Source: Ornithinibacillus bavariensis
GTDB taxonomy: Bacteria; Bacillota; Bacilli; Bacillales; Amphibacillaceae
Length of the DNA: 64,000 nt
Assembly: GCF_018333235.1 (NCBI RefSeq)
Contig: NZ_BORP01000003.1
Span: forward strand, 303,424 to 367,423
Direction: 5' to 3'
Positions 44,251 through 54,308 of this stretch are shown here, one piece after another; position 1 is the stretch's first letter, and each line of letters starts with the position of its first letter. Below the pieces are notes generated by a model. The model saw nothing but the letters and a program-made list of their open reading frames with translations, did not search any database and was not told the origin of the DNA. The translations under genes were made by a program, and so were the position numbers.

Positions 44251-44445
44251 TTCAATAAATCTGCCTCGTTAGTTGAAGTGCTTAACATTCTAAATATTAT
44301 ATGTATTTTAACATAAATATCCATCCTTAGCTTCGATAGTTCCTCAAAACATAATCCAAATATATTGCAAGATTTTCAGTCACTCTAGAGTAACCACAAA
44401 AAAACCTCTGTCCTATTTAAGGGCAGAGGGTGAAAAAATATAAAG
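44251..44445. repeat. Long intergenic repeat R1, copy 7
   Basis: TTCAATAAATCTGCCTCG then TTAGTTGAAGTGCTTAACA, TATATGTATTTTAACATAA, and hairpin ACCTCTGTCC..GGGCAGAGGGT (44402-44431). Last boundary element before the core region; it could terminate glmS. Confidence 0.85.
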
Positions 44446-44560
44446 TTTTAAGTTTACACTTTTACCTTTGTCTATAGTTCTTTTTTGAAGTTTAGCACTT
44501 TTTTATCAAGTATTGAACTATATTTCTATACTACAACAAGTCTTTTCTATACCACAAAAC

Positions 44561-46363
44561 CTACTCCACCGTCACACTCTTAGCTAAATTCCTTGGCTTA
44601 TCAACATCACAACCACGATGTAACGCAGCATAATATGCAATGATCTGTAACGGTATTACTGTAACTAGTGGTGTCAACAATTCATGCACCTTTGGTAAAA
44701 CAAAGGCATCATCGTCCTGCTCAAGACCTCTCATGCTAATGATCATCGCATTAGCACCACGAGCTACAACCTCTTGCACATTTCCACGAATGGAATAGTT
44801 CACATTCTCTTGTGTTGCAAGGGCAATAACTGGAGTGTCTTTTTCAATTAAGGCAATTGTTCCATGCTTTAATTCTCCACCAGCAAAGCCTTCTGCTTGA
44901 ATATAGGAGATTTCTTTAAGCTTTAATGCACCTTCCATCGAAACATAATAATCGAGACTACGTCCAATGAAAAATGCGTTTCGAGTAGTTGCTAAATAGT
45001 TTCTTGTTAGTTCCTCTAACTCTTCCTTTTGACCAGTTAATGCTTCCATTGCATTTGCTACAATAGCTAGCTCCTGCATTAGATCGAAGTTTACTTCTAG
45101 ACCTTTTGCATGTGCAGTATCGACAGCCAAAATTGCTAATACAGCAATCTGAGCCGTATATGCTTTTGTTGATGCAACTGCAATTTCTGGTCCAGCATGC
45201 AGAGGTAATGTGTAATCTGCTTCACGAGAAAGGGTGGATCCTGGCACATTGGTAACCGTTAGTGCTGGATATCCCATTTCTTTTACTTTTACTAGTACGG
45301 TACGACTATCTGCGGTTTCACCACTTTGTGAAATAAAAATAAACAGTGGTTTTTCAGATAGTAAAGGCATATTGTACGAGAATTCACTGGATACATGAAC
45401 CTCTACTGGTATCCCAGCTAATTTTTCTATTAAATTCTTACCAACTAATCCTGCATGGTAACTAGTTCCTGCTGCAATAATATAAATCCGATCACAACTT
45501 CTCATTGCAGCTCGAATATCATCAGCTACTACTAATTCATGATTTTCATTTTGATATGCTTCAATAATTTTACGCATGACGATTGGTTGTTCGTCAATTT
45601 CTTTCAGCATAAAGTGTGAATAGGTACCCTTTTCAATATCACTTGCATCAATTTGTGCAGTAAAAGGATCCCTTAACACTTCTATCCCATCAAGGTTTTG
45701 AATCGAAACCGACTCACGGCTTACAATGACGATTTCTCGATCATGAATTTCTAGATATTGATTAGTAATTTTCAATGTAGCCATTGCATCACTTGCTACA
45801 ACATTAAAACCATTACCTAAACCAGCCAATAATGGACTTTTGTTTTTCGATACATATAACGTATTCGGATCTTCTTTATCAATTAACGCAATTGCATAGG
45901 ATCCCTTTAGAAGTCTCATTGTATGGCGGAAGCTTTCTGTTGTATCCTGGTATGTTTCATACAGTTTATCAATTAATTGTACAACTACCTCCGTATCGGT
46001 TTCACTGACAAATGTAACATCCTGAAGATACTCCCGCTTCAAATCTTGGTAATTTTCAATGACCCCATTGTGTACAAGTGTAAATCTGCCTGACGCACTT
46101 TGATGTGGGTGTGCATTTATTACACTTGGTTCCCCATGAGTTGCCCAGCGTGTTTGGCCAATACCCATCGTTGCATGAACTTCATTATCAACAGATTCTT
46201 TTAAGGTTGCGATTCGTCCCTTAACCTTAAAAATATTGAGTCCACTTTCATTTAATAATGCAATACCAGCGGAGTCATAACCACGATATTCTAATTTTTC
46301 TAGTCCGTTTAATAAAATTTCCTTTGAATCCTGTTGTCCAATATAACCTACAATTCCACACAT
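44561..46363 (-). CDS. glmS: Glutamine--fructose-6-phosphate aminotransferase GlmS
   Basis: A 600-residue, full-length GlmS. The catalytic Cys follows Met (MCGIVGYIG) in the class II amidotransferase domain (residues 1-230). Two SIS domains follow ([26 protein letters not shown], and [12 protein letters not shown]), with the ending [13 protein letters not shown]. It makes glucosamine-6-phosphate, the first step to UDP-GlcNAc for the wall. The 5' leader carries a glmS ribozyme that cuts the mRNA when product accumulates. Confidence 0.98.
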   Translation of the reverse strand: MCGIVGYIGQQDSKEILLNGLEKLEYRGYDSAGIALLNESGLNIFKVKGRIATLKESVDNEVHATMGIGQTRWATHGEPSVINAHPHQSASGRFTLVHNGVIENYQDLKREYLQDVTFVSETDTEVVVQLIDKLYETYQDTTESFRHTMRLLKGSYAIALIDKEDPNTLYVSKNKSPLLAGLGNGFNVVASDAMATLKITNQYLEIHDREIVIVSRESVSIQNLDGIEVLRDPFTAQIDASDIEKGTYSHFMLKEIDEQPIVMRKIIEAYQNENHELVVADDIRAAMRSCDRIYIIAAGTSYHAGLVGKNLIEKLAGIPVEVHVSSEFSYNMPLLSEKPLFIFISQSGETADSRTVLVKVKEMGYPALTVTNVPGSTLSREADYTLPLHAGPEIAVASTKAYTAQIAVLAILAVDTAHAKGLEVNFDLMQELAIVANAMEALTGQKEELEELTRNYLATTRNAFFIGRSLDYYVSMEGALKLKEISYIQAEGFAGGELKHGTIALIEKDTPVIALATQENVNYSIRGNVQEVVARGANAMIISMRGLEQDDDAFVLPKVHELLTPLVTVIPLQIIAYYAALHRGCDVDKPRNLAKSVTVE

Positions 46364-46383
46364 TTCGTTGTGTTCCTCCTCTA

Positions 46384-46440
46384 AGGGGCAACAAACGACC
46401 GATGAAAGAACACATTTCGATGGGGCGTTTTATTGCCCCT
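46384..46440 (-). promoter_or_regulatory. Long hairpin between ribozyme and glmS start
   Basis: GGGGCAATAAAACG pairs with CGTTTGTTGCCCC, with a partly paired interior (CATCGAAATGTG / TTTCATCGG). It ends just before the AGAGGAGG ribosome site and may shield or insulate it. Confidence 0.6.
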
Positions 46441-46623
46441 TTCTCGTGTTTTTTGACGTACTGTTACACTCAGCCCTTTCCCTTTGTGCAATAGGTCACC
46501 CTATTGTTTTCCGGAAAAAGCATGACGACTGGAGTGTGCAATCGGAAGGCACCCGCCGAAAAATTCGATAACCTTCTCCTCGTCAACTATTTTCATTTCC
46601 GTTCTGAAAATAGTCCAGGCGCT
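46441..46623 (-). ncRNA. glmS ribozyme-riboswitch
   Basis: On the minus strand the conserved core is plain: AGCGCCTGGACT, a stem loop, AGTTGACGAGGAGAAGG, TTATCGAATTTTTCGGCGGG, TGCCTTCCGATTGCACACTC, and later GGGTGACCTATTGCACAAAG. Self-cleavage is expected between A46623 and G46622. Binding of glucosamine-6-phosphate triggers cutting and mRNA decay. Confidence 0.95.
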
Positions 46624-46828
46624 TTAATTAATTTTTCTACTATCCTCCTTTCAAGCTATTCCTACTGTACCCTCTATGGAATAAAAACAATTCAAAATTA
46701 GAGCACACCTCATTTTACATGATGAACCCAATTTTGGTCAACGATAAGTTGCCAATTGAATGGGACATATCTAGTATATGATGGATTGTAAGTATCGTTC
46801 ACTAAAATGAAGTTGTTTACCAAAAGCA

Positions 46829-46866
46829 TTAAAATAGCACATAGGATACACCTCCTATGTGCTATT
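46829..46866 (-). terminator. Terminator of the S9 peptidase gene
   Basis: AATAGCACATAGGA pairs with TCCTATGTGCTATT, followed by TTTTAATG on the minus strand. Confidence 0.85.
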
Positions 46867-46874
46867 AGATATTA

Positions 46875-48662
46875 TTACCCTTGATGTCTTTCTAGAAAAT
46901 CAAGCATTGTATTGTACACTTTTATTTCATTTTCTTTTTTGGAGAATCCATGTCCCTCATCTTCCAGAACTAAATACTCTACTTCGCGTCCTTTTTCCTT
47001 TAGTTTGGCAACAATTTGATCGGACTCTTCTTTTACAACGCGAGGATCCTTTGCCCCTTGAATGACGAGCATTGGCTTCACCATTGTATCGAGATAAGTA
47101 ATTGGCGAATCCTTAATAAAACGCTCTTTATCTCGTTCTGGATCACCTACCCAACGCTCCATCATTGGTTTCCAATGTGGTGGAACAGAATTAACAAAGG
47201 TAAATAAATCAGACGGGCCGAATATATCTACGACAGCTTTAAAATATTCCTGATGACGTCCGTGTAATAATAACGCCATATATCCACCATAGCTTCCTCC
47301 AACAAGGAATAGCTTATCACGGTCTGTTATATTATTTTCAAATAGCCATTCAATCCCAGCAACACAGTCTAGACGCGGACCATGTCCCCAATCCTGCTCG
47401 ACTAGCTTCACAAATGAGGAACCATAGCCTGTACTTCCGCGGAAGTTCGGTGCGAAAATAGTGTATCCACGGCTAAGTGCACTTTGGAACATGGCACGGA
47501 ACATTTTCCTCTCAGAGGCTTGTGGTCCTCCGTGTGGCCAAAATATCGTGTGGCCATTATCATTCTCAGGGTTTGCTTTGAAAAGAAGCGCTTCTATTTC
47601 CATACCATCGAATGATCTGTATGTGACTACCTCAGGCTCTACCATTTGCTCCCTGCTTACACCAAGAACACGGTTGTTCGTTAAGTTTTCCCATTTTGTA
47701 CCATCGGTAGATTTGAAAATATTAAATGGAACCGTTGCACTTCTACCTAAGAGATAGAGATTACCTGCTTTGGTTACTACTAGCTTTTCTAATACGTCAA
47801 CTGGAGTTGCTAGCTTTTCAGACTTTCCAGTGGCTAAATCATAGCGATACAGAATATCCTCTACACCTTTTTCTGTAGCAAAATAAAGAAGTTGATTTTC
47901 TTTATCGTACTGAAGTCCTTCGATACTCTCATTCTCAATGCTTAGAACCGCTTCAAATTGCTTCGAATCAAGATTGTATTTCGCGATATAGCTATATTCT
48001 TGATCATAATTAGTTGTGAAATAAATATCCTTTTCAATGAAAACAGGACTAGAGGCAACATGAACCTTCTCAGCATCCGGAGTCAAGCATACTAAGTTAT
48101 CGCCATCCTTTACAAAAAGTTGGATATATGTATTTGCTAAGAGACGCATATACACAAATACATCTTCCTTTTCAGAAACAGCAGCTAAATAGGTTGGCCC
48201 TACCTCTCCTTCATTAATTAGCACATCCGAGTTATCCTCTAAATGGCGAACACGCGTATTAAGAAAGTTTGGATTACCTTCAGAGGTTAAATAGTAAACT
48301 CGTTTCCCATCATCACTTAAATGGGCAAAGTAATACTTCTCCGATGAATCTCCAGTAATTAACTCCTGTGGCATGCCACCTTCACTCGGCACAGCATAAA
48401 TCTGATAATTCTCATCACCTTCATTGTCATAGCCCGCTAACACATAACGTCCCTCTGGATCAAACTTGATAAAATTCGTCGATTGATCCCTCTGAGCAAA
48501 GAGATATGGAAAATTATCTGGTAGATCCATTGCCCATAAGTTCATTTTTCCATTTAGATTGGTATTGAATACTAAACGTTTCTCATCCTTACTTACTGCA
48601 AAGTCTGAAATGACATATGTACGCAAGAATTGTTCTACTGATGGTTTTGAAAACTTTAACAT
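46875..48662 (-). CDS. S9-family (prolyl oligopeptidase-like) peptidase
   Basis: About 595 residues: an N-terminal beta-propeller (repeats such as LVFNTNLNGKMNLWAMD and FDPEGRYVLAG) and a C-terminal alpha/beta hydrolase with nucleophile motif GGSYGGYMA, Asp in QGAKDPRV and His in DEGHGFSKKEN. Cytoplasmic acyl-peptidase/dipeptidyl-peptidase type. ATG 48662 follows GAGGGGG; the earlier in-frame ATG at 48704 lacks a site. It lies alone between glmS and glmM, with its own terminator. Confidence 0.9.
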   Translation of the reverse strand: MLKFSKPSVEQFLRTYVISDFAVSKDEKRLVFNTNLNGKMNLWAMDLPDNFPYLFAQRDQSTNFIKFDPEGRYVLAGYDNEGDENYQIYAVPSEGGMPQELITGDSSEKYYFAHLSDDGKRVYYLTSEGNPNFLNTRVRHLEDNSDVLINEGEVGPTYLAAVSEKEDVFVYMRLLANTYIQLFVKDGDNLVCLTPDAEKVHVASSPVFIEKDIYFTTNYDQEYSYIAKYNLDSKQFEAVLSIENESIEGLQYDKENQLLYFATEKGVEDILYRYDLATGKSEKLATPVDVLEKLVVTKAGNLYLLGRSATVPFNIFKSTDGTKWENLTNNRVLGVSREQMVEPEVVTYRSFDGMEIEALLFKANPENDNGHTIFWPHGGPQASERKMFRAMFQSALSRGYTIFAPNFRGSTGYGSSFVKLVEQDWGHGPRLDCVAGIEWLFENNITDRDKLFLVGGSYGGYMALLLHGRHQEYFKAVVDIFGPSDLFTFVNSVPPHWKPMMERWVGDPERDKERFIKDSPITYLDTMVKPMLVIQGAKDPRVVKEESDQIVAKLKEKGREVEYLVLEDEGHGFSKKENEIKVYNTMLDFLERHQG

Positions 48663-48942
48663 GTATATCCCCCTCTGTAAGTTAGCTTTCATATTTGATA
48701 ACAAGTATACCTTATTTTGTTATCTTCTGACAGTTTTAACTACTTATTAAACACTGAATATAGAAAATGTCTGTCTCATGGTAAGAGGCATAAAGAGATC
48801 TAGGAGACCGTATTTCCTTTACTTTTTTATTAGTAGGCATAGAAGAACTGGAAACAAAATACACCACCACAATCATCCGCTTTTCTTCATCGAGATCTAA
48901 CGATAAATCTTAATACTGTTAATAGGTGGTTACCTCAGCAAT

Positions 48943-48975
48943 TAAAAAGAGCTGCTCTCCATATGAGAGCAGCCT
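48943..48975 (-). terminator. Terminator of the cda-glmM operon
   Basis: GGCTGCTCTC pairs with GAGAGCAGCTC, followed by TTTTTAATTG on the minus strand; it lies directly after the glmM stop. Confidence 0.85.
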
Positions 48976-48977
48976 CC

Positions 48978-50324
48978 TTATTCTGAAATACCGTACAAGC
49001 TCTTAACAACCTGCGCAATTTGATCGGTATACTTTTCACATTCTTCTTCTGTTGGCCCTTCAACCATTACACGTACGAGTGGTTCTGTTCCAGATGGTCT
49101 AACGAGGACACGTCCGTTTCCTCCAAGAGCTTGTTCCACCTTGTCAATTTCCGCTTTAATTGTTGCATCTTCTAATACTTTTTTCTTATCTGTAACTTTT
49201 ATGTTTTTTAGCACCTGTGGATAGATTGTCATCTCACTAGCTAATTCGGATAATGTTTTACCAGTTTCTTTCATAACGTTTACGAGCTGAAGTGCGGATA
49301 GCATTCCATCACCAGTTGTACTGTAATCTAGGAAAATGATATGACCGGATTGTTCTCCACCTAGATTGTAGCCACCTTTACGCATTTCCTCCATGACATA
49401 GCGGTCACCTACAGCAGTTTTTTCACTTCGCATACCGTTTTCCTCTAGTGCTTTGTAAAAACCGATATTACTCATAACGGTTGAAACGATCGTATTGTGA
49501 CGTAAGAAGCCTTTTTCATTCATGTACTTTCCACAAATAAACAAAATCTGGTCACCATCTACAATGTTTCCTTTTTCGTCGACTGCAATTAGTCGGTCCC
49601 CATCACCATCGAATGCTAAACCGATATCCGCACCTTTTTCAATTACAAAGGCTTGTAATTTCTCGGGATGTGTGGAACCAACACCATCATTAATATTCAA
49701 ACCATTTGGTGAAGCTCCAATGGTATAAATATCCGCTTCTAAATCTGCAAACAAATGAGCTGCCAAGCTAGATGTAGCCCCGTGGGCACAATCAAGTGCA
49801 ATACGAATACCCTCGAAATCACTATCGATGGATTCCTTGAGGTAAGATAAGTATTTCTGACCTCCTTCAAAGTAATCAGAAACACCCCCAATATCGCCAC
49901 CAATAGGTCGAGGTAAATTATCCTCACCATCTAATAGTCGTTCAATTTCTTCTTCCTGCTCATCTAAAAGCTTAAATCCATCTGGTCCGAAGAATTTAAT
50001 TCCATTATCCTCGACAGGGTTATGGGATGCAGATATCATAACACCTGCCTGAGCACTAGTTGCTTTTGTTAGGTATGCAACTCCTGGTGTTGAAATGACA
50101 CCTAAACGCATGACTTCTGCGCCAATAGATAATAATCCTGCCACTAAAGCCCCTTCAAGCATATTTCCTGAAATTCTCGTGTCACGTCCAATTAACACCC
50201 TTGGCTTTTCTGTTTCTTTTGTTAATACATATCCACCAAATCTACCTAACTTAAATGCTAATTCAGGGGTTAAATCCTTATTTGCTACACCCCTTACACC
50301 ATCAGTTCCAAAATATTTACCCAT
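48978..50324 (-). CDS. glmM: Phosphoglucosamine mutase GlmM
   Basis: A 448-residue mutase: [14 protein letters not shown] start, phosphoserine loop [16 protein letters not shown], metal loop DGDGDRLIA, sugar loop [10 protein letters not shown] and phosphate loop [12 protein letters not shown]. It converts glucosamine-6-phosphate to the 1-phosphate, the step after GlmS. It ends the cdaA-cdaR-glmM operon; in B. subtilis GlmM binds and restrains CdaA. Confidence 0.98.
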   Translation of the reverse strand: MGKYFGTDGVRGVANKDLTPELAFKLGRFGGYVLTKETEKPRVLIGRDTRISGNMLEGALVAGLLSIGAEVMRLGVISTPGVAYLTKATSAQAGVMISASHNPVEDNGIKFFGPDGFKLLDEQEEEIERLLDGEDNLPRPIGGDIGGVSDYFEGGQKYLSYLKESIDSDFEGIRIALDCAHGATSSLAAHLFADLEADIYTIGASPNGLNINDGVGSTHPEKLQAFVIEKGADIGLAFDGDGDRLIAVDEKGNIVDGDQILFICGKYMNEKGFLRHNTIVSTVMSNIGFYKALEENGMRSEKTAVGDRYVMEEMRKGGYNLGGEQSGHIIFLDYSTTGDGMLSALQLVNVMKETGKTLSELASEMTIYPQVLKNIKVTDKKKVLEDATIKAEIDKVEQALGGNGRVLVRPSGTEPLVRVMVEGPTEEECEKYTDQIAQVVKSLYGISE

Positions 50325-50394
50325 TATGTACCTCTCCTTTACATCCCATGACTGGACGTTTTTTAAGTACGGTATTAATAATCATAAGCCTATA

Positions 50395-51639
50395 TTAAAC
50401 TTCCTCAATTTCAATCGTAGCCTCTTTTATTTCTAGTTCGTATTTCACACCGTCTGGGCCACTAATTTCTACCGGGACTACATGTTTCCCACGACCCAGA
50501 CCTTTTACATTTATATATATACGAAAATCCTTATCGCTTAATTCCCTAACATCTTGTTCATTTCCAGTCACAGTTATACTAGTACGCTGATTTTCAGGTT
50601 CAACAAAATTAACAACATTTCCATCAGCCGCATTATCTACTTCTAATTTTAAATTTGTGATCGATTTCGTCTGTTCTAGGACAACCTTCACATCTATTTC
50701 CTTCGTACCTGGGGCTTGGACCTTATCGGGTAACGATAAGCCGACCTTTATTGTACCAGATTTCGTTAGTTCGGATAGATTGATTGGCTCGGTTGTAATT
50801 TTGTCAACCTTATCCAAAACATTCGTTGTTGCAAAGACTTCAACTTCAGTTACAACCGGCTCCATCGATACAACACGATATCCTTCAGGAAGCTCTCCTG
50901 TCGTTGCAACACTTACAGGAACCTTCTTACTTGGATTCTCAATATCCACCGAAATAATTACTGTCTGTGGATCAATCCTTACTCCAAGCTCATTGCCTTG
51001 ATTATCATATACATTAACAGGTACTTCTCGATTCTTAATAGAATCGGTTAGTCCCGTTACATCAACAAACACCTTAACTATTGCAATACGATCAATAACT
51101 TCCTTCGAGCTCGTAATGGTTACTTTATCCGTATTTAATTTAAAGTCACCTACTTGATATCCTTCGGGAAGTTTATCCTCATTTACGAAGTCGACACTCA
51201 CATTAAATTCAGCCGTAGCACGCTTCTCTATCACGACATTTATTGTTTTTGGTTCAATATAAACAGAGAGCTGTTTAGGAATATTATCATATTGAATCTC
51301 TACTTCATGTTCACCTTCTTTCAAATCACGCAAATCCACAAATACCTCAAAGTTACGTTGCGTTACCACTGGGGTTAATTCACTAGCGGTACCTTCTAAA
51401 GAAACCGTAACTGTTTCTGGAACACCACTAACCACATAGGTATCGCTATCTATTTGAATTCCTAATGGAACATCCTCTATTGTCTTTGTTTCCTTAGAAC
51501 CACCAAACAAGGTAGGTATGGTACTTTCTCTATCACCTGATGTATCGGCTTCTTCGATTGCAACGAAAATATATAACATAATAGCAAAGGCTAAGGAAAG
51601 CCCGCGGATAAACCATTTACTTTTAAACCAATTATCCAT
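50395..51639 (-). CDS. cdaR: CdaA regulator CdaR (YbbR)
   Basis: A 414-residue protein: one N-terminal membrane helix (residues 9-26) and four YbbR repeats outside the membrane, each with a pattern like PVSVATTGELPEGYRV or PVNVYDNQGNELGV. It binds and tunes the membrane cyclase CdaA. Its start overlaps the cdaA stop by eight bases. Confidence 0.95.
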   Translation of the reverse strand: MDNWFKSKWFIRGLSLAFAIMLYIFVAIEEADTSGDRESTIPTLFGGSKETKTIEDVPLGIQIDSDTYVVSGVPETVTVSLEGTASELTPVVTQRNFEVFVDLRDLKEGEHEVEIQYDNIPKQLSVYIEPKTINVVIEKRATAEFNVSVDFVNEDKLPEGYQVGDFKLNTDKVTITSSKEVIDRIAIVKVFVDVTGLTDSIKNREVPVNVYDNQGNELGVRIDPQTVIISVDIENPSKKVPVSVATTGELPEGYRVVSMEPVVTEVEVFATTNVLDKVDKITTEPINLSELTKSGTIKVGLSLPDKVQAPGTKEIDVKVVLEQTKSITNLKLEVDNAADGNVVNFVEPENQRTSITVTGNEQDVRELSDKDFRIYINVKGLGRGKHVVPVEISGPDGVKYELEIKEATIEIEEV

Positions 51640-52453
51640 GCTTTCTCCCCCTTAGCATCCAAGGCTTCTTTTCAGCTGAACGAGGTCCTGGAGATAAATT
51701 TTCAAGTAAAAACTCTCTTAAGTCTTCTTGACTCATATCTCTCTTTAATTCACCATTCTTTGTTCCAGAGATGCCACCTGTTTCCTCTGAAACGACAATG
51801 GTCAGGGCATCCGTTACTTCACTAATTCCCATTGCAGCTCTATGCCTTGTTCCTAGTTCCTTGGAAATAAAAGGACTCTCTGATAAAGGAAGATAGCAAG
51901 CTGCTGCAACTACTTCATCATTTTTTATAATAACTGCACCATCATGTAGTGGTGTGTTTGGTGTGAATATATTGGTTAGTAGTTGGTGAGTTAACTTCCC
52001 ATTGATTGGAATACCTGTTTCAATGTACTCACCAATTCCCGTCTCACGTTCAATTGTAATTAATGCACCAATACGTCGTTTAGCCATATATCCTGCAGCA
52101 TGTACGATGTCTGTAACTAGCTTTTCAAACTTCTCTTGTTCTGACTTCGTACTTCTGGAGAACAAATTACCTCTTCCAATTTGCTCTAAAGCTCTTCTCA
52201 GCTCCGGCTGGAATAAGATAATAATGACAAGAAAACCCCATCTGATTACTTGTTCTGTTATCCAATATAGTGTTGGTAAGTCCATTAAAAAGCTAATTAC
52301 ACGTACAACAAAAATGACTACAATACCTTTTAAAAGTTGAATCGCCTTTGTGCCTCGTATTAGCATAATTAATTTATATAGAACATACCAAACGAGACCA
52401 ATATCGACGAGCATTCTAAGTAAGTCTAATATACCGAAATCCCCATTAGGCAT
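51632..52453 (-). CDS. cdaA: Diadenylate cyclase CdaA
   Basis: About 273 residues: three N-terminal membrane helices, then a DAC domain with DGA in TPLHDGAVII and RHR in GTRHRAAMGI, the catalytic motifs for making c-di-AMP from two ATP. The second messenger controls potassium and osmotic balance. I prefer ATG 52453; the GTG at 52462 lies directly on the AGAAGG site. First gene of the operon. Confidence 0.95.
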   Translation of the reverse strand: MPNGDFGILDLLRMLVDIGLVWYVLYKLIMLIRGTKAIQLLKGIVVIFVVRVISFLMDLPTLYWITEQVIRWGFLVIIILFQPELRRALEQIGRGNLFSRSTKSEQEKFEKLVTDIVHAAGYMAKRRIGALITIERETGIGEYIETGIPINGKLTHQLLTNIFTPNTPLHDGAVIIKNDEVVAAACYLPLSESPFISKELGTRHRAAMGISEVTDALTIVVSEETGGISGTKNGELKRDMSQEDLREFLLENLSPGPRSAEKKPWMLRGRKHG

Positions 52454-52635
52454 GTCTTGCACATCCTTCTATCCATCAATTCTCTTCCCGTCTTTACAAG
52501 TTAAACCGGCACCAAAAAAATGTCCGTGCGAAAAAGTGGAGTTACTGCCAGTATAACATTTTTATTATACCACAATCTCCAATTAATACGTGATATAGCT
52601 TCTACCTTTTTTCAAGAATAGTAGGATAGATAAAA

Positions 52636-52665
52636 AAGAAAAACCCGGCTTCCCACCAGGTTTTA
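52636..52665 (-). terminator. Terminator of sigW-rsiW
   Basis: AACCTGG pairs with CCGGGTT around a short loop, followed by a T-rich run (TTTTTC) on the minus strand, overlapping the rsiW stop region. Confidence 0.7.
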
Positions 52666-53307
52666 ATCTCCAAATGCAAAAACTCCTTTAACCAAATTCT
52701 GAATGTGATACCATACCCATTCAAATACCGCATCTACTTCTTTTAATTCTCCATTTACCGCCCCTACTGAAGCCATTAACCCATCACTGTCCAAGACGTC
52801 GGTTTCATCTACTAGCTTTCCATTAATTAATGTAACATTACCATCTACAGTACCATCTATTCTTAAATTGCCATTCTGCACAACCAAATCTCCATCAACA
52901 GTAACACCTTCAGGTACAATCACTAAATCGCCTTTTACAATTAAATTTTCTGGATTAGAAACCATAAGTTGTGTATCCTTTTCCCAAACAGAAAATAATC
53001 CGGTAAGCATAAAGATAAAGAAAATTGCCGCTGCAGTTAGTACTGGATGCATTTTAAACCACCGTAAATAGCGTACTCGTTTTTTCTCAATAGGCAGCTG
53101 GTCCATTACTTTTGATGCAAAGCCTTCTGGTGCTTTGATTCTTTCTGTGCTTTGAATTAATGTGACTGTGCGCTTTAGTTCATGAAGATGCTTTTGACAT
53201 GCTAAACATTCCTCTAGATGGACTTTCAATTCATGTTCTTCTGCCCTCGTAATATCCCCATCTAAATGCTTATGCATTAATTCTAATGCCTTTTTATGAC
53301 AATCCAA
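52663..53307 (-). CDS. rsiW: Anti-sigma-W factor RsiW
   Basis: A 214-residue protein: N-terminal zinc-binding anti-sigma domain with HxxxCxxC (HLEECLACQKHL), one membrane helix (near residues 88-108), and an outside part with short beta repeats (VPEGVTVDGDLVVQNGNL). It holds SigW at the membrane until envelope stress triggers its cleavage. The start is TTG 53307 with GGAGTG upstream, 15 bases after sigW. Confidence 0.92.
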   Translation of the reverse strand: MDCHKKALELMHKHLDGDITRAEEHELKVHLEECLACQKHLHELKRTVTLIQSTERIKAPEGFASKVMDQLPIEKKRVRYLRWFKMHPVLTAAAIFFIFMLTGLFSVWEKDTQLMVSNPENLIVKGDLVIVPEGVTVDGDLVVQNGNLRIDGTVDGNVTLINGKLVDETDVLDSDGLMASVGAVNGELKEVDAVFEWVWYHIQNLVKGVFAFGD

Positions 53308-53322
53308 CTGGATTCACTCCTT

Positions 53323-53886
53323 TTATACATGACGAAGCTTTTTACGCAAAGCTTCTCTTCCTCGATGAATTCTAGTCTTCACCGTCCCAATCGGGATATC
53401 TAATATTTCACTAATTTCTTGTAGTGAAAAATCCTCTAAATACCGCAACATGATAATGCTTCGATATTTAGACGGAAGCTCTGCTATTTGTTTTTGAATA
53501 TATGTCTGAAGCTCAAGACCTTCCAACTCATCCTCAGGTAGCTTTTCATCTGCAGCTAATTGCGAATACATATCCAAGCCATCTGTTCCTTTTACTTCAG
53601 CATCCAAGTAATAATCCGGTTTTCGTTTTCGTAACCTGTCGATTGTTAAATTTGTCGCGATTCGGTACAACCAGGTTGAAAACTTTCTACGCTCATCATA
53701 GGAGTGGATATTGACATAAGCACGAATGAATGCTTCCTGTGCAATATCCTCGGCTTCATGCTGATTACCTAGCATTCTTAGACAATGCTGATAGATTTTA
53801 TCTTGATAGAACATGACTACATCTTCAAATGCAGTTTGATCCCCTTTTTTTACCTGTTTGATTTTCTCTCTAATTATTAATTCCAT
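53323..53886 (-). CDS. sigW: ECF sigma factor SigW
   Basis: A 187-residue ECF sigma factor, the same length as B. subtilis SigW. Region 2 shows DIAQEAFIRAYVNIHSYDER and FSTWLYRIATNLTIDRLRKR; region 4 shows LPSKYRSIIMLRYLEDFSLQ and IPIGTVKTRIHRGREALRK. It switches on genes against membrane-active compounds. A SigW-type promoter lies just upstream, so it is autoregulated. Confidence 0.95.
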   Translation of the reverse strand: MELIIREKIKQVKKGDQTAFEDVVMFYQDKIYQHCLRMLGNQHEAEDIAQEAFIRAYVNIHSYDERRKFSTWLYRIATNLTIDRLRKRKPDYYLDAEVKGTDGLDMYSQLAADEKLPEDELEGLELQTYIQKQIAELPSKYRSIIMLRYLEDFSLQEISEILDIPIGTVKTRIHRGREALRKKLRHV

Positions 53887-53919
53887 TCCCTGTACCTCCG
53901 CTGATGCGGTATTAAACCT

Positions 53920-53945
53920 TACGTTCTATCTATAAAAAGGTTTCA
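53920..53945 (-). promoter_or_regulatory. Autoregulatory SigW promoter
   Basis: On the minus strand TGAAAC (53945-53940), 16 bases, then CGTA (53923-53920): the SigW consensus and spacing, 33 bases before the sigW start codon. Confidence 0.88.
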
Positions 53946-54115
53946 CTTTTTTTAAAAAATTTTTTAATCCGCCGATAATTTATTAAATAGTAAACATTTT
54001 CCATTCTATTATAACGTATTTCAAGGGAAAAATATCGATTTTTCTAAATTTGCTGTTGCAAAAGGATACTTTATTCCTTAATATAGTTTAATGTATAGCA
54101 ATAGGGGGAATACAG

Positions 54116-54268
54116 ATGGATAAGCTTTTATTACAAAAGATAGAGCAATGCCGTAAAGAGATGATTGCACTAAGTGGTTCCTACAAGCTTACGTCAGAAG
54201 TAATGGTGGAAACAAGTAAAAAATTGGACCATCTATTAAACGAATATCAACTAAAAAATAACCAATAA
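54116..54268 (+). CDS. Spo0E-like aspartyl-phosphate phosphatase
   Basis: A 50-residue ORF behind AGGGGG. The order LLLQKIEQCRKEMI, then VMVETSKKLDHLLNEYQ, with the Ser-x3-Asp type motif (SKKLD), is that of Spo0E/YisI/YnzD proteins. These dephosphorylate Spo0A~P and hold back sporulation. It is a single plus-strand gene between the convergent rocF and divergent sigW, which supports a spore-forming host. Confidence 0.85.
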   Translation: MDKLLLQKIEQCRKEMIALSGSYKLTSEVMVETSKKLDHLLNEYQLKNNQ

Positions 54269-54301
54269 AAAAGGCATTAATATAATATCAACGCCTTTTT
54301 A
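54266..54301. terminator. Bidirectional terminator
   Basis: AAAAAGGC pairs with GCCTTTTT around an AT-rich loop, between the convergent Spo0E-like and rocF genes. Confidence 0.75.
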
Positions 54302-54308
54302 AAGAAAA

